Shown: positions 18,245-28,000 of the stretch, in pieces
How positions within the stretch are numbered: the stretch's first letter is position 1
Layout: the number at the start of each line of letters is the position of its first letter
Notes under the pieces: model-generated
What the model was told of the DNA's origin: nothing
The model's input: the letters and a program-made list of their open reading frames with translations, nothing else
Database searches by the model: none
Program-made: the position numbers and the translations under genes
Source: Komagataeibacter europaeus LMG 18890
GTDB taxonomy: Bacteria; Pseudomonadota; Alphaproteobacteria; Acetobacterales; Acetobacteraceae
Assembly: GCF_000285295.1 (NCBI RefSeq)
Contig: NZ_CADP01000025.1
Span: 2,634 to 38,094 of the forward strand
Length of the DNA stretch: 35,461 nt
Direction of reading: 5' to 3'

Positions 18245-19510
18245 TCAGGCTGTGGTGTAACGGTCCAGCGACAGGTCCAGGCAGGGGATTTCGGTGCGCT
18301 TGCCGCTCATCCTGTCAGCCAGCACGCGGCCCGACCCGCACGCCATGGTCCAGCCCAGCGTGCCATGGCCGGTATTGAGCCACAGGTTGGAAAACCGTCC
18401 AGCCGGCCCGATGACCGGCGTGCCGTCGGGTGTGCTGGGCCGCAGTCCGGTCCAGTACGCCCCCTGTGACATGTCGCCGCTGGCGCCGAACAGTTCCGAA
18501 AACGACAGTTCCAGCAGTTCGCGCCGGTCACGGCGCAGGCGCAGGTTGTAACCGGCCAGTTCCGCCGTGCCGCCAATACGGATACGGTCGCCCAGACGGG
18601 TGATCGAGACCTTGTACGTCGCATCATTGACGGTGGAAACCGGCGCGCGTGCGGCGTCGGTCACCGGCAGTGTCAGGGAATATCCCTTGGTGGGATAGAC
18701 CGGCAAATGCAGCCCGAGCGGGCGCAGCAGCAGCGGCGAATAGCTGCCCATGGACACGACATAGGCATCCGCCGTCATGCGGCCGGCCGATGTGCGGACA
18801 CCAAAAATGTCGGTGGCCGAGGCATCCAGCGCCTCGATCGTGGTTTCATAATGGAAGGTGACGCCCAGTTCCTGTTCCGCCTTCTGGGCCAGGCGCTGGG
18901 TGAACATGTGGCAGTCACCCGATTCGTCACCCGGCAGGCGCAGGCCGCCCTTGAACAGGTGCCGGTTTTCCATCAGGCCGGGTTCGTGCCTGGCGATTTC
19001 ATCCGGGCTGAGGAATTCGTGGGCAATGCCCGCCTGGTCCAGCAGGGACATGTCGCGGGCGGCATGGTCAACCTGCTTTTGCGTGCGGAAAAGCTGGATC
19101 AGGCCACGCTGCTCATCATCATAGGTAATGCCGGTATCCTTGCGCAGGGCGTCAAGGCAGTCACGGCTGTATTCCGCAATGCGCAGCATGCGGGACTTGT
19201 TGATGTCGTAGTCATGCGCGTTGCAGTTGGCCAGCAGCTGCTCGATCCAGCGCATCATGGCGAAATCGATACGCGGGCGGACCACGATGGGCGCGTGGCG
19301 GCTGGCCATCCACCGCAATACCTTCAGCGGCAGGGCCGGTTCCGCCCACGGCGCGGAAAAACCCGGTGAAATCTGTCCCGCATTGGCAAAGGAGGTTTCC
19401 AGTGCCGCAGCGGGCTGACGGTCCACGACCGTGACTTCATGCCCGGCCTTGGCCAGGTACCATGCCGCCGTGACACCCACCACGCCTGCGCCCAGAACGA
19501 TAACTTTCAC
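18245..19510 (-). CDS. dadA: D-amino-acid dehydrogenase (DadA-like FAD oxidoreductase)
   Basis: The protein has 421 residues from the GTG at 19510, with AAGGA seven bases before it. It begins MKVIVLGAGVVGVTAAWYLAKAG, a Rossmann FAD-binding motif (GxGxxG at 7-12). It continues with the DadA-typical SFANAGQISPGFSAPWA, and PTKGYSLTLP, and ends with the second FAD motif GLRPSTPDGTPVIGPAG and LWLNTGHGTLGWTMACGSG. It oxidises D-amino acids such as D-alanine to oxo acids and passes electrons to the respiratory chain at the inner membrane. There is no alanine racemase (dadX) beside it. A 96-base gap separates it from the upstream reductase gene on the same strand. The frame extends upstream to 19555 without family similarity. 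Confidence 0.92.
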   Translation of the reverse strand: MKVIVLGAGVVGVTAAWYLAKAGHEVTVVDRQPAAALETSFANAGQISPGFSAPWAEPALPLKVLRWMASRHAPIVVRPRIDFAMMRWIEQLLANCNAHDYDINKSRMLRIAEYSRDCLDALRKDTGITYDDEQRGLIQLFRTQKQVDHAARDMSLLDQAGIAHEFLSPDEIARHEPGLMENRHLFKGGLRLPGDESGDCHMFTQRLAQKAEQELGVTFHYETTIEALDASATDIFGVRTSAGRMTADAYVVSMGSYSPLLLRPLGLHLPVYPTKGYSLTLPVTDAARAPVSTVNDATYKVSITRLGDRIRIGGTAELAGYNLRLRRDRRELLELSFSELFGASGDMSQGAYWTGLRPSTPDGTPVIGPAGRFSNLWLNTGHGTLGWTMACGSGRVLADRMSGKRTEIPCLDLSLDRYTTA

Positions 19511-19606
19511 AGTTTCATCCTTACTTCCATCATCAACACACCGGGGATGCGCCACAGCGCCGCAATGGTCAACCGTTTCTGTTATGACAGCACGGGATGG
19601 CAGAAA

Positions 19607-20632
19607 TCAGCCTGCGGGCACGCCCTTGCTGGTCGAGTATTCAAAATGCAGCGCCGTATCGGGGTGAACGATGGGGTGGATGGCGTGGGCGGCCATGGCC
19701 CCTTCGGTAAAGCCTTGCAGGATCAGTTTCAGCTTGCCGGGATAGGTCGCGACATCGCCCACGGCAAAAATGCCGGGCAGGCTGCTTTCACAGGTGGAGG
19801 GGGTGACGGGAATGGTGCCGCGTATGGTGTCCAGCCCCCATTGCGCGATCGGGCCAAGATCGGTCGCCAGCCCGAAGAAGGGCAGCAGGTGATCGCAGGC
19901 CACATGCCGCACCGTGCCATCCAGCGTCGCAAGGTCCACGCCGGTCAGCCGCCCCTGCGCGCCATGCAGGCCGTGTAGCTGGTAGCCGATGATCTTTTCC
20001 ACCTGGCCAAGTGCCACGGCGTCATCAAGCTGGCGCAGGCTTTCGGGCGCCGCGCGGAAACGGTCGCGCCGGTGCACCAGCTTCACGCTGCGCGCCACGT
20101 CGCGCAGGGCCAGCGCCCAGTCCACCGCTGAATCGCCGCCGCCCGCGATCAGCACGTCCCTGTCTGCGAAATCGGCGCGGCGGCGGACGAAATACTGCAC
20201 GCCGCCTGTCTGCTCGAACGCGTCCAGTCCTTCCAGCGGGGGACGGTTGGGGCCGAACGCGCCGGCCCCTGCCGCGATAATGACCGCGCGCGCCGCAATG
20301 ACATCGCCGCTGGACGTGCCCAGCACGAAACCGCCACGCGTGCGCTCCAGCCGTTCCACCCGGCGGCCCAGCAGGCGGGGCACGTCAAAGGGGGCGATCT
20401 GGCGGTCAAGCGCTTCTATCAGCGCGCCACCTTCAATGGCAGGGTGGGCGGGAATGTCGTAAATCGGCTTTTCGGGATACAGCGCGGTGCACTGCCCCCC
20501 GATTTCATCCAGCGCATCAATGATGATGCAGCCAAGCTTGAGCATCCCGCATTCAAACGCGGCGAACAGGCCTGCGGGGCCCGCGCCGATAATGGCGACA
20601 TCGGTGGTATGGGTGGGGGAGGGCATGGTCAT
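19607..20632 (-). CDS. Ferredoxin/flavodoxin-NADP+ reductase, thioredoxin-reductase-like type
   Basis: The protein has 341 residues. The FAD-binding GAGPAG is at 16-21, followed by the family-specific DEIGGQCTALYPEKPIYDIPAHP. The NADPH-binding AGGGDSAVDWA is at about 163-173, with HRRDRFRA for the 2'-phosphate. The C-terminal FAD motif is GIFAVGDVATYPGKLKLILQGFTEGAMAAH. The redox-active CxxC of thioredoxin reductase is absent, which identifies the YumC-type ferredoxin-NADP+ reductase. It probably exchanges electrons between NADPH and ferredoxin or flavodoxin. An ATG two codons later (20626) is an alternative start. It is divergent from tsaE. Confidence 0.92.
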   Translation of the reverse strand: MTMPSPTHTTDVAIIGAGPAGLFAAFECGMLKLGCIIIDALDEIGGQCTALYPEKPIYDIPAHPAIEGGALIEALDRQIAPFDVPRLLGRRVERLERTRGGFVLGTSSGDVIAARAVIIAAGAGAFGPNRPPLEGLDAFEQTGGVQYFVRRRADFADRDVLIAGGGDSAVDWALALRDVARSVKLVHRRDRFRAAPESLRQLDDAVALGQVEKIIGYQLHGLHGAQGRLTGVDLATLDGTVRHVACDHLLPFFGLATDLGPIAQWGLDTIRGTIPVTPSTCESSLPGIFAVGDVATYPGKLKLILQGFTEGAMAAHAIHPIVHPDTALHFEYSTSKGVPAG

Positions 20633-20822
20633 GTCCGGTTCTGGTGTTCCGCAATCCGTGGCCTTGCTACAGGCCTATGTCACGTGCGGTTTTGCGTTGT
20701 TGTCTGCATTGGTGCAAGCGCTTTGGCGCATCCTTTCCATCGCCCCTTGTGCGTGGACGGCAGGGGAAGGCACAATCGGTCCATGACAGATAATCGTGCA
20801 AAAGCAGGGGACGGGACCGCCA

Positions 20823-21296
20823 ATGCGTGAAATTGCCCTGCCCGACACACAGGCCACGACAGCCCTTGGCCATGCGCTGGCCAACGTGCTGCGTGCGGGG
20901 GACTGCGTATTGCTGGAAGGGGATCTGGGCGCTGGCAAGACCACGCTGGCGCGCGCCCTGCTGCGCGCCCTGTGCGGGGATGCGGACATGGAGGTGCCAA
21001 GCCCGTCCTACACACTGGTGCAGGTCTATGACGCGCCGGCGGCGGAGGTCGCGCATTTCGACCTGTGGCGGCTGGACGGGCCGGAGGGCGTGCACGAACT
21101 TGGCTGGGATGATGCGCGTGAAGGCATTGTCCTTGTGGAATGGCCGCAGCGCCTGGGCACGCTTGCCCCCGCTGATGCGTTGCGTATTACCCTTGCGCCG
21201 GATGCGACGGGCGGGCGGGTCGCCCGGCTGGAGGGATGGGATACGCGGCTGGCGCAGTCAGCCGTTTTCGGGACAGGAGATGCATCATGGGCGTGA
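20823..21296 (+). CDS. tsaE: tRNA t6A biosynthesis ATPase TsaE
   Basis: The protein has 157 residues. Walker A GDLGAGKT is at 33-40, then PSPSYTLVQVY, HFDLWRL and LVEWPQR, all characteristic of TsaE (YjeE). It works with TsaB, TsaC and TsaD to make N6-threonylcarbamoyladenosine at position 37 of ANN-decoding tRNAs. The ATG at 20823 is chosen over a GTG nine codons earlier because the N-terminus MREIALPD fits the family. A 15-codon reading frame starting at 20783 ends across this start codon and might couple translation. The 3' end overlaps the next gene by 10 bases. Confidence 0.93.
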   Translation: MREIALPDTQATTALGHALANVLRAGDCVLLEGDLGAGKTTLARALLRALCGDADMEVPSPSYTLVQVYDAPAAEVAHFDLWRLDGPEGVHELGWDDAREGIVLVEWPQRLGTLAPADALRITLAPDATGGRVARLEGWDTRLAQSAVFGTGDASWA

Positions 21297-22048
21297 ACAT
21301 GCCCCGTACCGCCATGGTTTTTGCCGCAGGTCTGGGGCGGCGGATGCGACCGCTGAGCGAATCGATGCCCAAGCCGCTGCTGCGCGTGGCGGGCCAGCCC
21401 ATTCTCGATCACGTGCTGGACCGGCTGGAGGCCTGTGGCGTGCAGCAGGTGGTGGTCAATGCCCACTGGCGGCCCGATGATATCCATGCCGCCCTTGCCG
21501 CCCGCCGTGCCGCCCATCGCGGGCCGGTGACGATTGAACAGCCCGAACCCGCCCTGCTGGAAACCGGGGGCAGTGCGGCGGCCGCCCTGCGGGCCGGACA
21601 ACTGGGGCCGGGGCCGTTCTTCCTGCTCAATGGCGACGCCATGTGGCTCAACGGGCCGGTGCCCGCGCTGCGCCGTCTGGCGGCGGCGTTCGATCCCGAA
21701 CGCATGGACGCCATGCTGCTGCTGGGCGCGATGACGCGCGCGGTGGGGGAAGTCGGGCATGGGGATTTCGCGGTGAACGCGCATGGCGTGCCGCGCCGCC
21801 CGCGTACGGGGGAAATCACGCCCTATGTCTTTACGGGCGTGCAGATTGTCTCCCCCGCGCTGTTTGATGGCGCGCCGGAAGGCGGGTTCAGCATGAACCG
21901 GCTGTGGGACCGCGCGATGGCGGCAGGCAGGCTTGGGGTGATCGTGCACGATTCGCTGTGGTTCCACCTGTCCCGTCCCGCCGATATCGATGCGGCGGAG
22001 CGCGTGCTGCATTCCGCCCTGAACCCGGATTCGGATAACGATATATGA
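21287..22048 (+). CDS. murU: Sugar-1-phosphate nucleotidyltransferase, probably MurU
   Basis: The protein has 253 residues from the ATG at 21287, with AGGAG just upstream. The nucleotidyltransferase signature AAGLGRRMRPLSESMPKPLL is at about 13-32, and the metal-binding NGDAMW follows later. MurU converts MurNAc-1-phosphate and UTP to UDP-MurNAc in cell-wall recycling. The call rests on sequence type and on the alphaproteobacterial tsaE-(amgK)-murU-addB-addA-trxA gene order. The kinase AmgK that makes its substrate is missing from this site, so another NDP-sugar role remains possible. It overlaps tsaE by 10 bases and addB by 4 (ATGA). Confidence 0.83.
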   Translation: MGVNMPRTAMVFAAGLGRRMRPLSESMPKPLLRVAGQPILDHVLDRLEACGVQQVVVNAHWRPDDIHAALAARRAAHRGPVTIEQPEPALLETGGSAAAALRAGQLGPGPFFLLNGDAMWLNGPVPALRRLAAAFDPERMDAMLLLGAMTRAVGEVGHGDFAVNAHGVPRRPRTGEITPYVFTGVQIVSPALFDGAPEGGFSMNRLWDRAMAAGRLGVIVHDSLWFHLSRPADIDAAERVLHSALNPDSDNDI

Positions 22049-25000
22049 CCGACGCCACGGCCGACTGCGTGCGGGGGCGTGCGGCGGTCGTGCCGCCGCA
22101 TGTGCCATTTGTTGACCAGATCGCCGCCCGCTGGCTGGAACAGGCGGGTCATGACCCGCAGGCCTGTGGCAATGGCCTGATCCTGCTGCCCAGCCGCCGT
22201 GCCGCCCGTGCGTTGACCGAGGCGTTCGTGCGGCAGGTGGATGGCCGCCCCATCCTGCTGCCCCGTATCGCGCCCATCGCGGCACTGGACGAGGCATCGC
22301 TGGCGCTGTCGGGGTGCAGTGCGCTGGACCTGCCGCCCGCGGTCGATCCCGTGCGGCGGCTGGCGACGCTGACGCTGCTGGTCATGCAGGCGGGCAAGGC
22401 GTTTGGCGATGTGCAGGGCGTGGACCAGGCCTGGCCGCTGGCGCGCGCCCTGGCGGACCTGATGGATGAGGCGGAATGGGCGGAATGCGACCTGTGTGAA
22501 CGCCTGTCCCATGCCGCGGACGGTGATTTTGCCCAGCACTGGCACCAGACGCTGAAATTCCTGTCCATCGTCACCAGCGTGTGGCCCGCATGGCTGGCGG
22601 AACAGGGGGTGATGAACCCCGTCGCCCGCCAGACGGCCCTGCTGCACGCACAGGCCGCGCGGTGGACGGAAACGCCCCCGCCAGCGGGTGATCCCATATG
22701 GGCCGCCGGTTTTTCCGATGCCGTGCCCTCCACCATCGCCATGCTGCGCGCTGTCATGTCCCTGCCCGACGGGTTGCTGGTGCTGCCCGGCGTGGACATG
22801 GATTGCGATGATGATGTCTGGCAGCACCTGCCGCCCGACCACCCGCAGGCGGGCACGGCGCATATGCTGGCCGAACTGGGCATCGAACGTGCCTGTATGG
22901 AACAGTGGGACACCCTGAACGATGGCGGCGTGGCCAGCAGTCCCGTCCCGCGCGCCAGCCTGCTGGCCCGCGCATTGCTGCCCGCCCGTGCGCTGGATCG
23001 CTGGCGTGCGCCGGATGCGCCCGTGGCGGCCGATGGCCTGTCGGTCCTGCGCAGCGCCGACCAGCAGGAGGAAGCCGCCGCCATCGCCCTGGTGCTGCGG
23101 CAGGTACTGGAACAGCCGGGCAGGCGTGCCGCCCTTGTCACGCCGGACCGTGCATTGGCCGGGCGGGTGGCGACGGAACTGATGCGCTGGGGCGTCATTG
23201 CCGACGACAGCGCGGGCGAAAGCCTGCTGACCGTGCCGCAGACTGCCTTCCTGCGGCTGATCGTGCAGGCGGTGGATGGCGGGCTGTCGCCTGTCGCCCT
23301 TCTGTCCGTCATCAAGCATCCGCTGGCGGCGTGCGGGCTGTCACCGGGCAACTGCCGCGCCAGCGCGCGCCAGCTTGAACGTCTTGTCCTGCGCGGGCCT
23401 GCGCCGCCGCCGGGTATTGCGGGCCTGCGCAGCGCGCTGGCGCGCGCGGCTGATGACCCGCATGGCGCACTGGCCGACGCGCCTGATGCGCCGGAGGAAA
23501 TAAACGCGTTCCTCGACCGTCTGGAAACAGCCTTCGGCCCGCTGCTGGTCCTGCCGGGCAGCACGCTGGTGCCGGTTTCCGTCCTGCTGGCCGCACTGGT
23601 GGAAACCGCGCAGGCGCTGGCCACGACCGATACGGTGGATGGGGCGGAGCGGCTGTGGGCGGGCGAGGAAGGCAATGCGCTGGGCCAGCACATGAGTGCG
23701 ATGCTGGCATGGTGCGATGTATTGCCCGATGCGCGCGTGGGCGCGCTGGACGGGCTGCTTGCGTCCTCCCTTGCCGGCATGATGGTGCAGGGACGGCGCG
23801 CCGTGCGCGGGCGCGAGGGCACGGCGGTGCATCCGCGCGTGTTCATCTGGGGCCTGCTGGAAGCCCGGATGCAGACGGCGGATACCATCGTACTCGGCGG
23901 CCTGGTTGAAACCGTATGGCCCCTCGCGACCGATCCGGGACCGTGGATGAGCCGCCCCATGCGCACGCGCGTCGGCCTGCCTTCGCCTGAATGGGCGATC
24001 GGTCAGGCCGCGCATGATTTCGTGTCCTGTGCCTGCGCCGCGCCCAACGTGGTGCTGTCGCTGGCCGCGCGGCGGCAGGGCGCGCCGACCGTGCCCGCGC
24101 GGTGGTTGGTGCGGCTGGATGCGTATCTGGCGGGCCATGGCCACGGCCTGCCGGCGCATCCGGCGCTGCGCTGGCTGGACAGTCTGGACCGGCCACAGGG
24201 GGCGGCGATGCCGGTCGCCCCGCCACAGCCACGTCCCGCGTTGGGCCTGCGCCCGCGTAGCCTGTCGGTGACGGAAATCGAGACATGGATGCGCGACCCC
24301 TACGCCATTTACGCGCGGCGTATCCTGCGCCTGCGCCCGCTTGCGGATCTGGAGGAACTGGCCGATGCCGCCGATTACGGGCAGATCGTGCATGCGGCGC
24401 TGGATCGCTGGTTTCGCGCCCATCCATCCGACTGGCCGCATGATGGCGCGGCCCGCATGCGCGATGTCTTTGCCGATGTGCTGCGGGCGGCTGACCTGCG
24501 TCCCGCCCTTGCGGCATGGTGGGCGCCCCGGCTGGAACGGATCGCGGCATGGTGCGCGAAAGCCGAGGAAACACGTCGCGCCACCGGCGGCCCCCGCACC
24601 GTGCTGACGGAACTGGGGGGCACGATGCGGCTGGAGGACCTGCCCGCTGGCCCGTTCACCCTGCGGGGCCGCGCGGACCGCATCGACCTGCATGGTGATG
24701 GCATCCTGAGCCTGTTTGACTACAAGACCGGCACGTTGCCCACCCGGCGCAGCGTGATGGAAGGCTGGCAGTCGCAACTGGTGCTGGAAGCTGCGATGAT
24801 CGAATGCGGCGGCTTTCCGCCCCCGGTCGCGGGCACGGTTGCAGAATTGGTGTACTGGCGGCTGACCGGCGGCCATGTCCCGGCGCAGGTGCTGGATGTG
24901 GCGCGGGGCGCGGAACTGACGGAACTGATCGCAGGCTGCCGCGCGGGACTGCGGGCGCTGGTCGAGGCCTATGACAATCCTGACCAGCCCTATCTGTCCC

Positions 25001-25095
25001 ATCCCTTTCCGGGGGAGGAACCCCGCTTCGCCGATTACGCGCATCTGGCCCGTGTCGCGGAATGGAGTGCCGCGCGGGAGGAGAGTGGCGGATGA
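22045..25095 (+). CDS. addB: Double-strand break repair protein AddB
   Basis: The protein has 1016 residues and is of the alphaproteobacterial AddB type. The N-terminal region (LLPSRRAARALTEAF) keeps a degenerate helicase fold with no Walker A P-loop. A RecB-type nuclease lies at the C-terminus: GQIVHAALDRWF with H783, GRADRIDLHGDG with D878, and FDYKTG with D892 and K894. With AddA it forms the helicase-nuclease that processes DNA ends for RecA loading. The position that holds the first iron-sulphur cysteine in Bacillus AddB reads TWMRDPYAIYARR here, so the cluster appears absent. It overlaps murU and addA by ATGA at each end. Confidence 0.95.
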   Translation: MTDATADCVRGRAAVVPPHVPFVDQIAARWLEQAGHDPQACGNGLILLPSRRAARALTEAFVRQVDGRPILLPRIAPIAALDEASLALSGCSALDLPPAVDPVRRLATLTLLVMQAGKAFGDVQGVDQAWPLARALADLMDEAEWAECDLCERLSHAADGDFAQHWHQTLKFLSIVTSVWPAWLAEQGVMNPVARQTALLHAQAARWTETPPPAGDPIWAAGFSDAVPSTIAMLRAVMSLPDGLLVLPGVDMDCDDDVWQHLPPDHPQAGTAHMLAELGIERACMEQWDTLNDGGVASSPVPRASLLARALLPARALDRWRAPDAPVAADGLSVLRSADQQEEAAAIALVLRQVLEQPGRRAALVTPDRALAGRVATELMRWGVIADDSAGESLLTVPQTAFLRLIVQAVDGGLSPVALLSVIKHPLAACGLSPGNCRASARQLERLVLRGPAPPPGIAGLRSALARAADDPHGALADAPDAPEEINAFLDRLETAFGPLLVLPGSTLVPVSVLLAALVETAQALATTDTVDGAERLWAGEEGNALGQHMSAMLAWCDVLPDARVGALDGLLASSLAGMMVQGRRAVRGREGTAVHPRVFIWGLLEARMQTADTIVLGGLVETVWPLATDPGPWMSRPMRTRVGLPSPEWAIGQAAHDFVSCACAAPNVVLSLAARRQGAPTVPARWLVRLDAYLAGHGHGLPAHPALRWLDSLDRPQGAAMPVAPPQPRPALGLRPRSLSVTEIETWMRDPYAIYARRILRLRPLADLEELADAADYGQIVHAALDRWFRAHPSDWPHDGAARMRDVFADVLRAADLRPALAAWWAPRLERIAAWCAKAEETRRATGGPRTVLTELGGTMRLEDLPAGPFTLRGRADRIDLHGDGILSLFDYKTGTLPTRRSVMEGWQSQLVLEAAMIECGGFPPPVAGTVAELVYWRLTGGHVPAQVLDVARGAELTELIAGCRAGLRALVEAYDNPDQPYLSHPFPGEEPRFADYAHLARVAEWSAAREESGG

Positions 25096-28000
25096 ACAGG
25101 GCCATGACGAAGGGTGACGGCATGGCGTCCGCCATCGATATCGCCAATCGCAGCCAGGCGGCGGCATCCGACCCGCAGGCGTCGGTGTTCGTTTCCGCTT
25201 CCGCCGGCAGTGGCAAGACCAAGCTGCTGATCGACCGGCTTCTGCGTCTCATGCTGCCACGTGACGTGCCCGACCGCGATGGCGTCATGACGCGCGTGCC
25301 CGGCAGCGATCCCGGCCGTATCCTGTGCCTGACCTTTACCAAGGCGGCTGCGGCGGAAATGTCCATCCGCCTGCAGAACCGTCTGGGCCAGTGGGTCATG
25401 CTGCCCGATGCGGATCTGGACCGTGAACTTGCACGCCTGTCCGTGCCGACGGGGCAGGAAACCCGGAGCGTGGCGCGTGAACTGTTCGCCCGTGTGCTGG
25501 ACCTGCCCGGCGGCATGCGCATCGGCACCATCCATGCCTTCTGCCAGTCGCTGCTGCGGCGTTTCCCGGTGGAAGCGGCGATCAGCCCGCATTTTACCCT
25601 GATCGAGGAAACCGACGCCCGCCTGGCGCAGCGCGCGGCGGTGGAGGACGTGGTGGGGCAGGGCGGTCCCGCCGTCGCCATGCTGGCGGGGCAGATCGGG
25701 GTGGGGGACTTTACCGCGCTGATCGCCCGGCTGCAGGCCCAGTCGCGCCGTATGCTGCCGGTGGCGCGGCGGTGGATGGTGGATCGCGCGGGGGTGGAAT
25801 CGGCGCTCATGCGCCTGCTGGGCATAAGCGGGCGCAGCGTGGACGCGGTGTTGCGCAATGCCTGCGCCACGATCCCTGATGAGGACATTCTGCGTGACGG
25901 ACTGCGTTGCGTGGCGCGGGAAGGATCGGCCACCGTCCGGGCGCAGGCGGAAACCATGCTGGCATGGCTGGGTCAGGACGTGGCCGCCCGCGCGGCGGAC
26001 TGGCCCATATGGCGGGGTGGCCTGCTGACGCAGAAGGGGGAGCCGCGCAGGCGGGGCGGCCTTAATCCCAAGATGGATGCCGCCTGCCCCGGTCTGGCCG
26101 ACCGTCTTGGCGCGGAAGCCGTGCGGGTCATTGGCATTGACCAGCAGTTGCGCGCCATTACGGTGTTTGAACTGACCTGTGCCCTGCTGTCCGTGGCCCA
26201 GCCGGTGCTGGAACGCTACGCCACGCGCAAGACCGCGCAGGGCATGGTCGATTATGATGACCTGATCGACCGCACGCTTGACCTGCTGCGTGATCCGGGG
26301 GCGGCATGGGTGCTGTACAAGCTTGATGGCGGGATCGATCACCTGCTGCTTGACGAGGTGCAGGACACGTCCCCCGACCAGTGGGCCATTGCCGGTGGCC
26401 TGACGGCGGAATTCTTCGCGGGCGAAGGCACGCATGATGATGATGGCTGCCCCCGTACCATCTTCGCGGTGGGGGATTACAAGCAGTCGATCTATTCCTT
26501 TCAGGGCGCCGATCCGGAAGCCTTCCGCGCATGGCGGCAGCGATTTCGCCAGCGTGCGGCGGCCGCCCGCGCCATATGGCGCGAACCGGCGCTGACGGTT
26601 TCCTTCCGTTCGACGGCGCCGGTGCTGAAACTGGTGGACAGCGTGTTCGCCAATCCCGCCGCCGCCCGTGGCGTGGTGGAACCCGACGGCACCATTCCCG
26701 CCCATGTCACCGCCCGGTCGGGACAGGGGGGATGTGTGGAAATCTGGCCCCCCGTGCCGGTGGAACCTGACGAGACGGACATAAGCCCATGGATGGCCCC
26801 GACCCGTAACGCCGGGCAGTCCACGGCCCAGCAGCGCCTGGCCGATACACTGGCGGGCTGGATCGCCGGGCAGTTGCGCGCGCCGCCCGCGCCGGGGGAA
26901 GCGCCGCTGGCGCCCGGTGACGTGCTGATCCTCGTGCCGCGTCGCTCCGCCTTTGCCCGCGCGCTGATCCGCGCGCTGAAAAGCAATGACGTGCCGGTGG
27001 CGACACTGGTGCGCACCGTGCTGACCGACCAGCTTGCTGTGCAGGATCTCATGGCGCTGTGCGCGGCGCTGCTGCTGCCGCAGGATGACCTGACGCTGGC
27101 CTGCGTGCTGACATCGCCCATTGGCGGGCTGGATGACGACTCGCTCATGCATCTGGCGACGGGGCGTGACGGGCAGCCGCTGTGGGCGGTGCTGCGCGTG
27201 CGTCATGCAGAACGGCCCGACTGGTCGGCAGCGTGGCATATCCTCAACACCCTGTTCCGGCAGGTTGATTATGCCACGCCCTATCAGCTTCTGGCCGAAG
27301 CCCTTGGCCCGCTGGGCGGTCGCGCCCGGCTGCTGGCCCGACTGGGGCCGGAAGCGGTGGAACCGGTTGACGAACTGCTGTCCGCCGCCCTGCGGTTTGA
27401 GGAGACGCACGCCATTTCCCTGCAGGGGTTCCTGCACTGGCTGAATGCATCGGATGAAACCGTGCGGCATGAACCCGATGCCTCGGCCAACATGGTGCGT
27501 GTCATGACCGCGCATGGGGCGAAGGGGTTGCAGGCGCGTCTTGTCATCCTGCCCGATACGATCGCAACGCCGCGTTCCGACACCAACATATTGTGGGAGA
27601 CCGACAGGACCACGGGACTCGATATCCCGATATGGGTGCCACGGCGGGAACTGGCCACGGATGTAACGGCATCCGTACAGGAAAAGATACGCCGTGAGGC
27701 GGCGGAAGAATATAACCGCCTGCTCTATGTCGCCCTGACCCGGGCCAGCGACCGGCTGGTGATCTGTGGGTGGGAACCCCGTCGTGGCGTGCCCGATGGC
27801 TGCTGGTATGACCTGTGCCGCCAGGGATTTGAAAGTGCCGGGGCCGCGGCACGGCCTTTCGACCTTGGCTGGGAGGGGGAAAGCCTGGTGCTGGAGGAAG
27901 CGCGCACGGTCCCGCCCGCGCGGGCCGCCCGTGCTGATAATGGCCCGGTGGCACCGGCACCCGCGCCCGCCCTGCCGGAATGGATGGGCCATGCCCCGCT

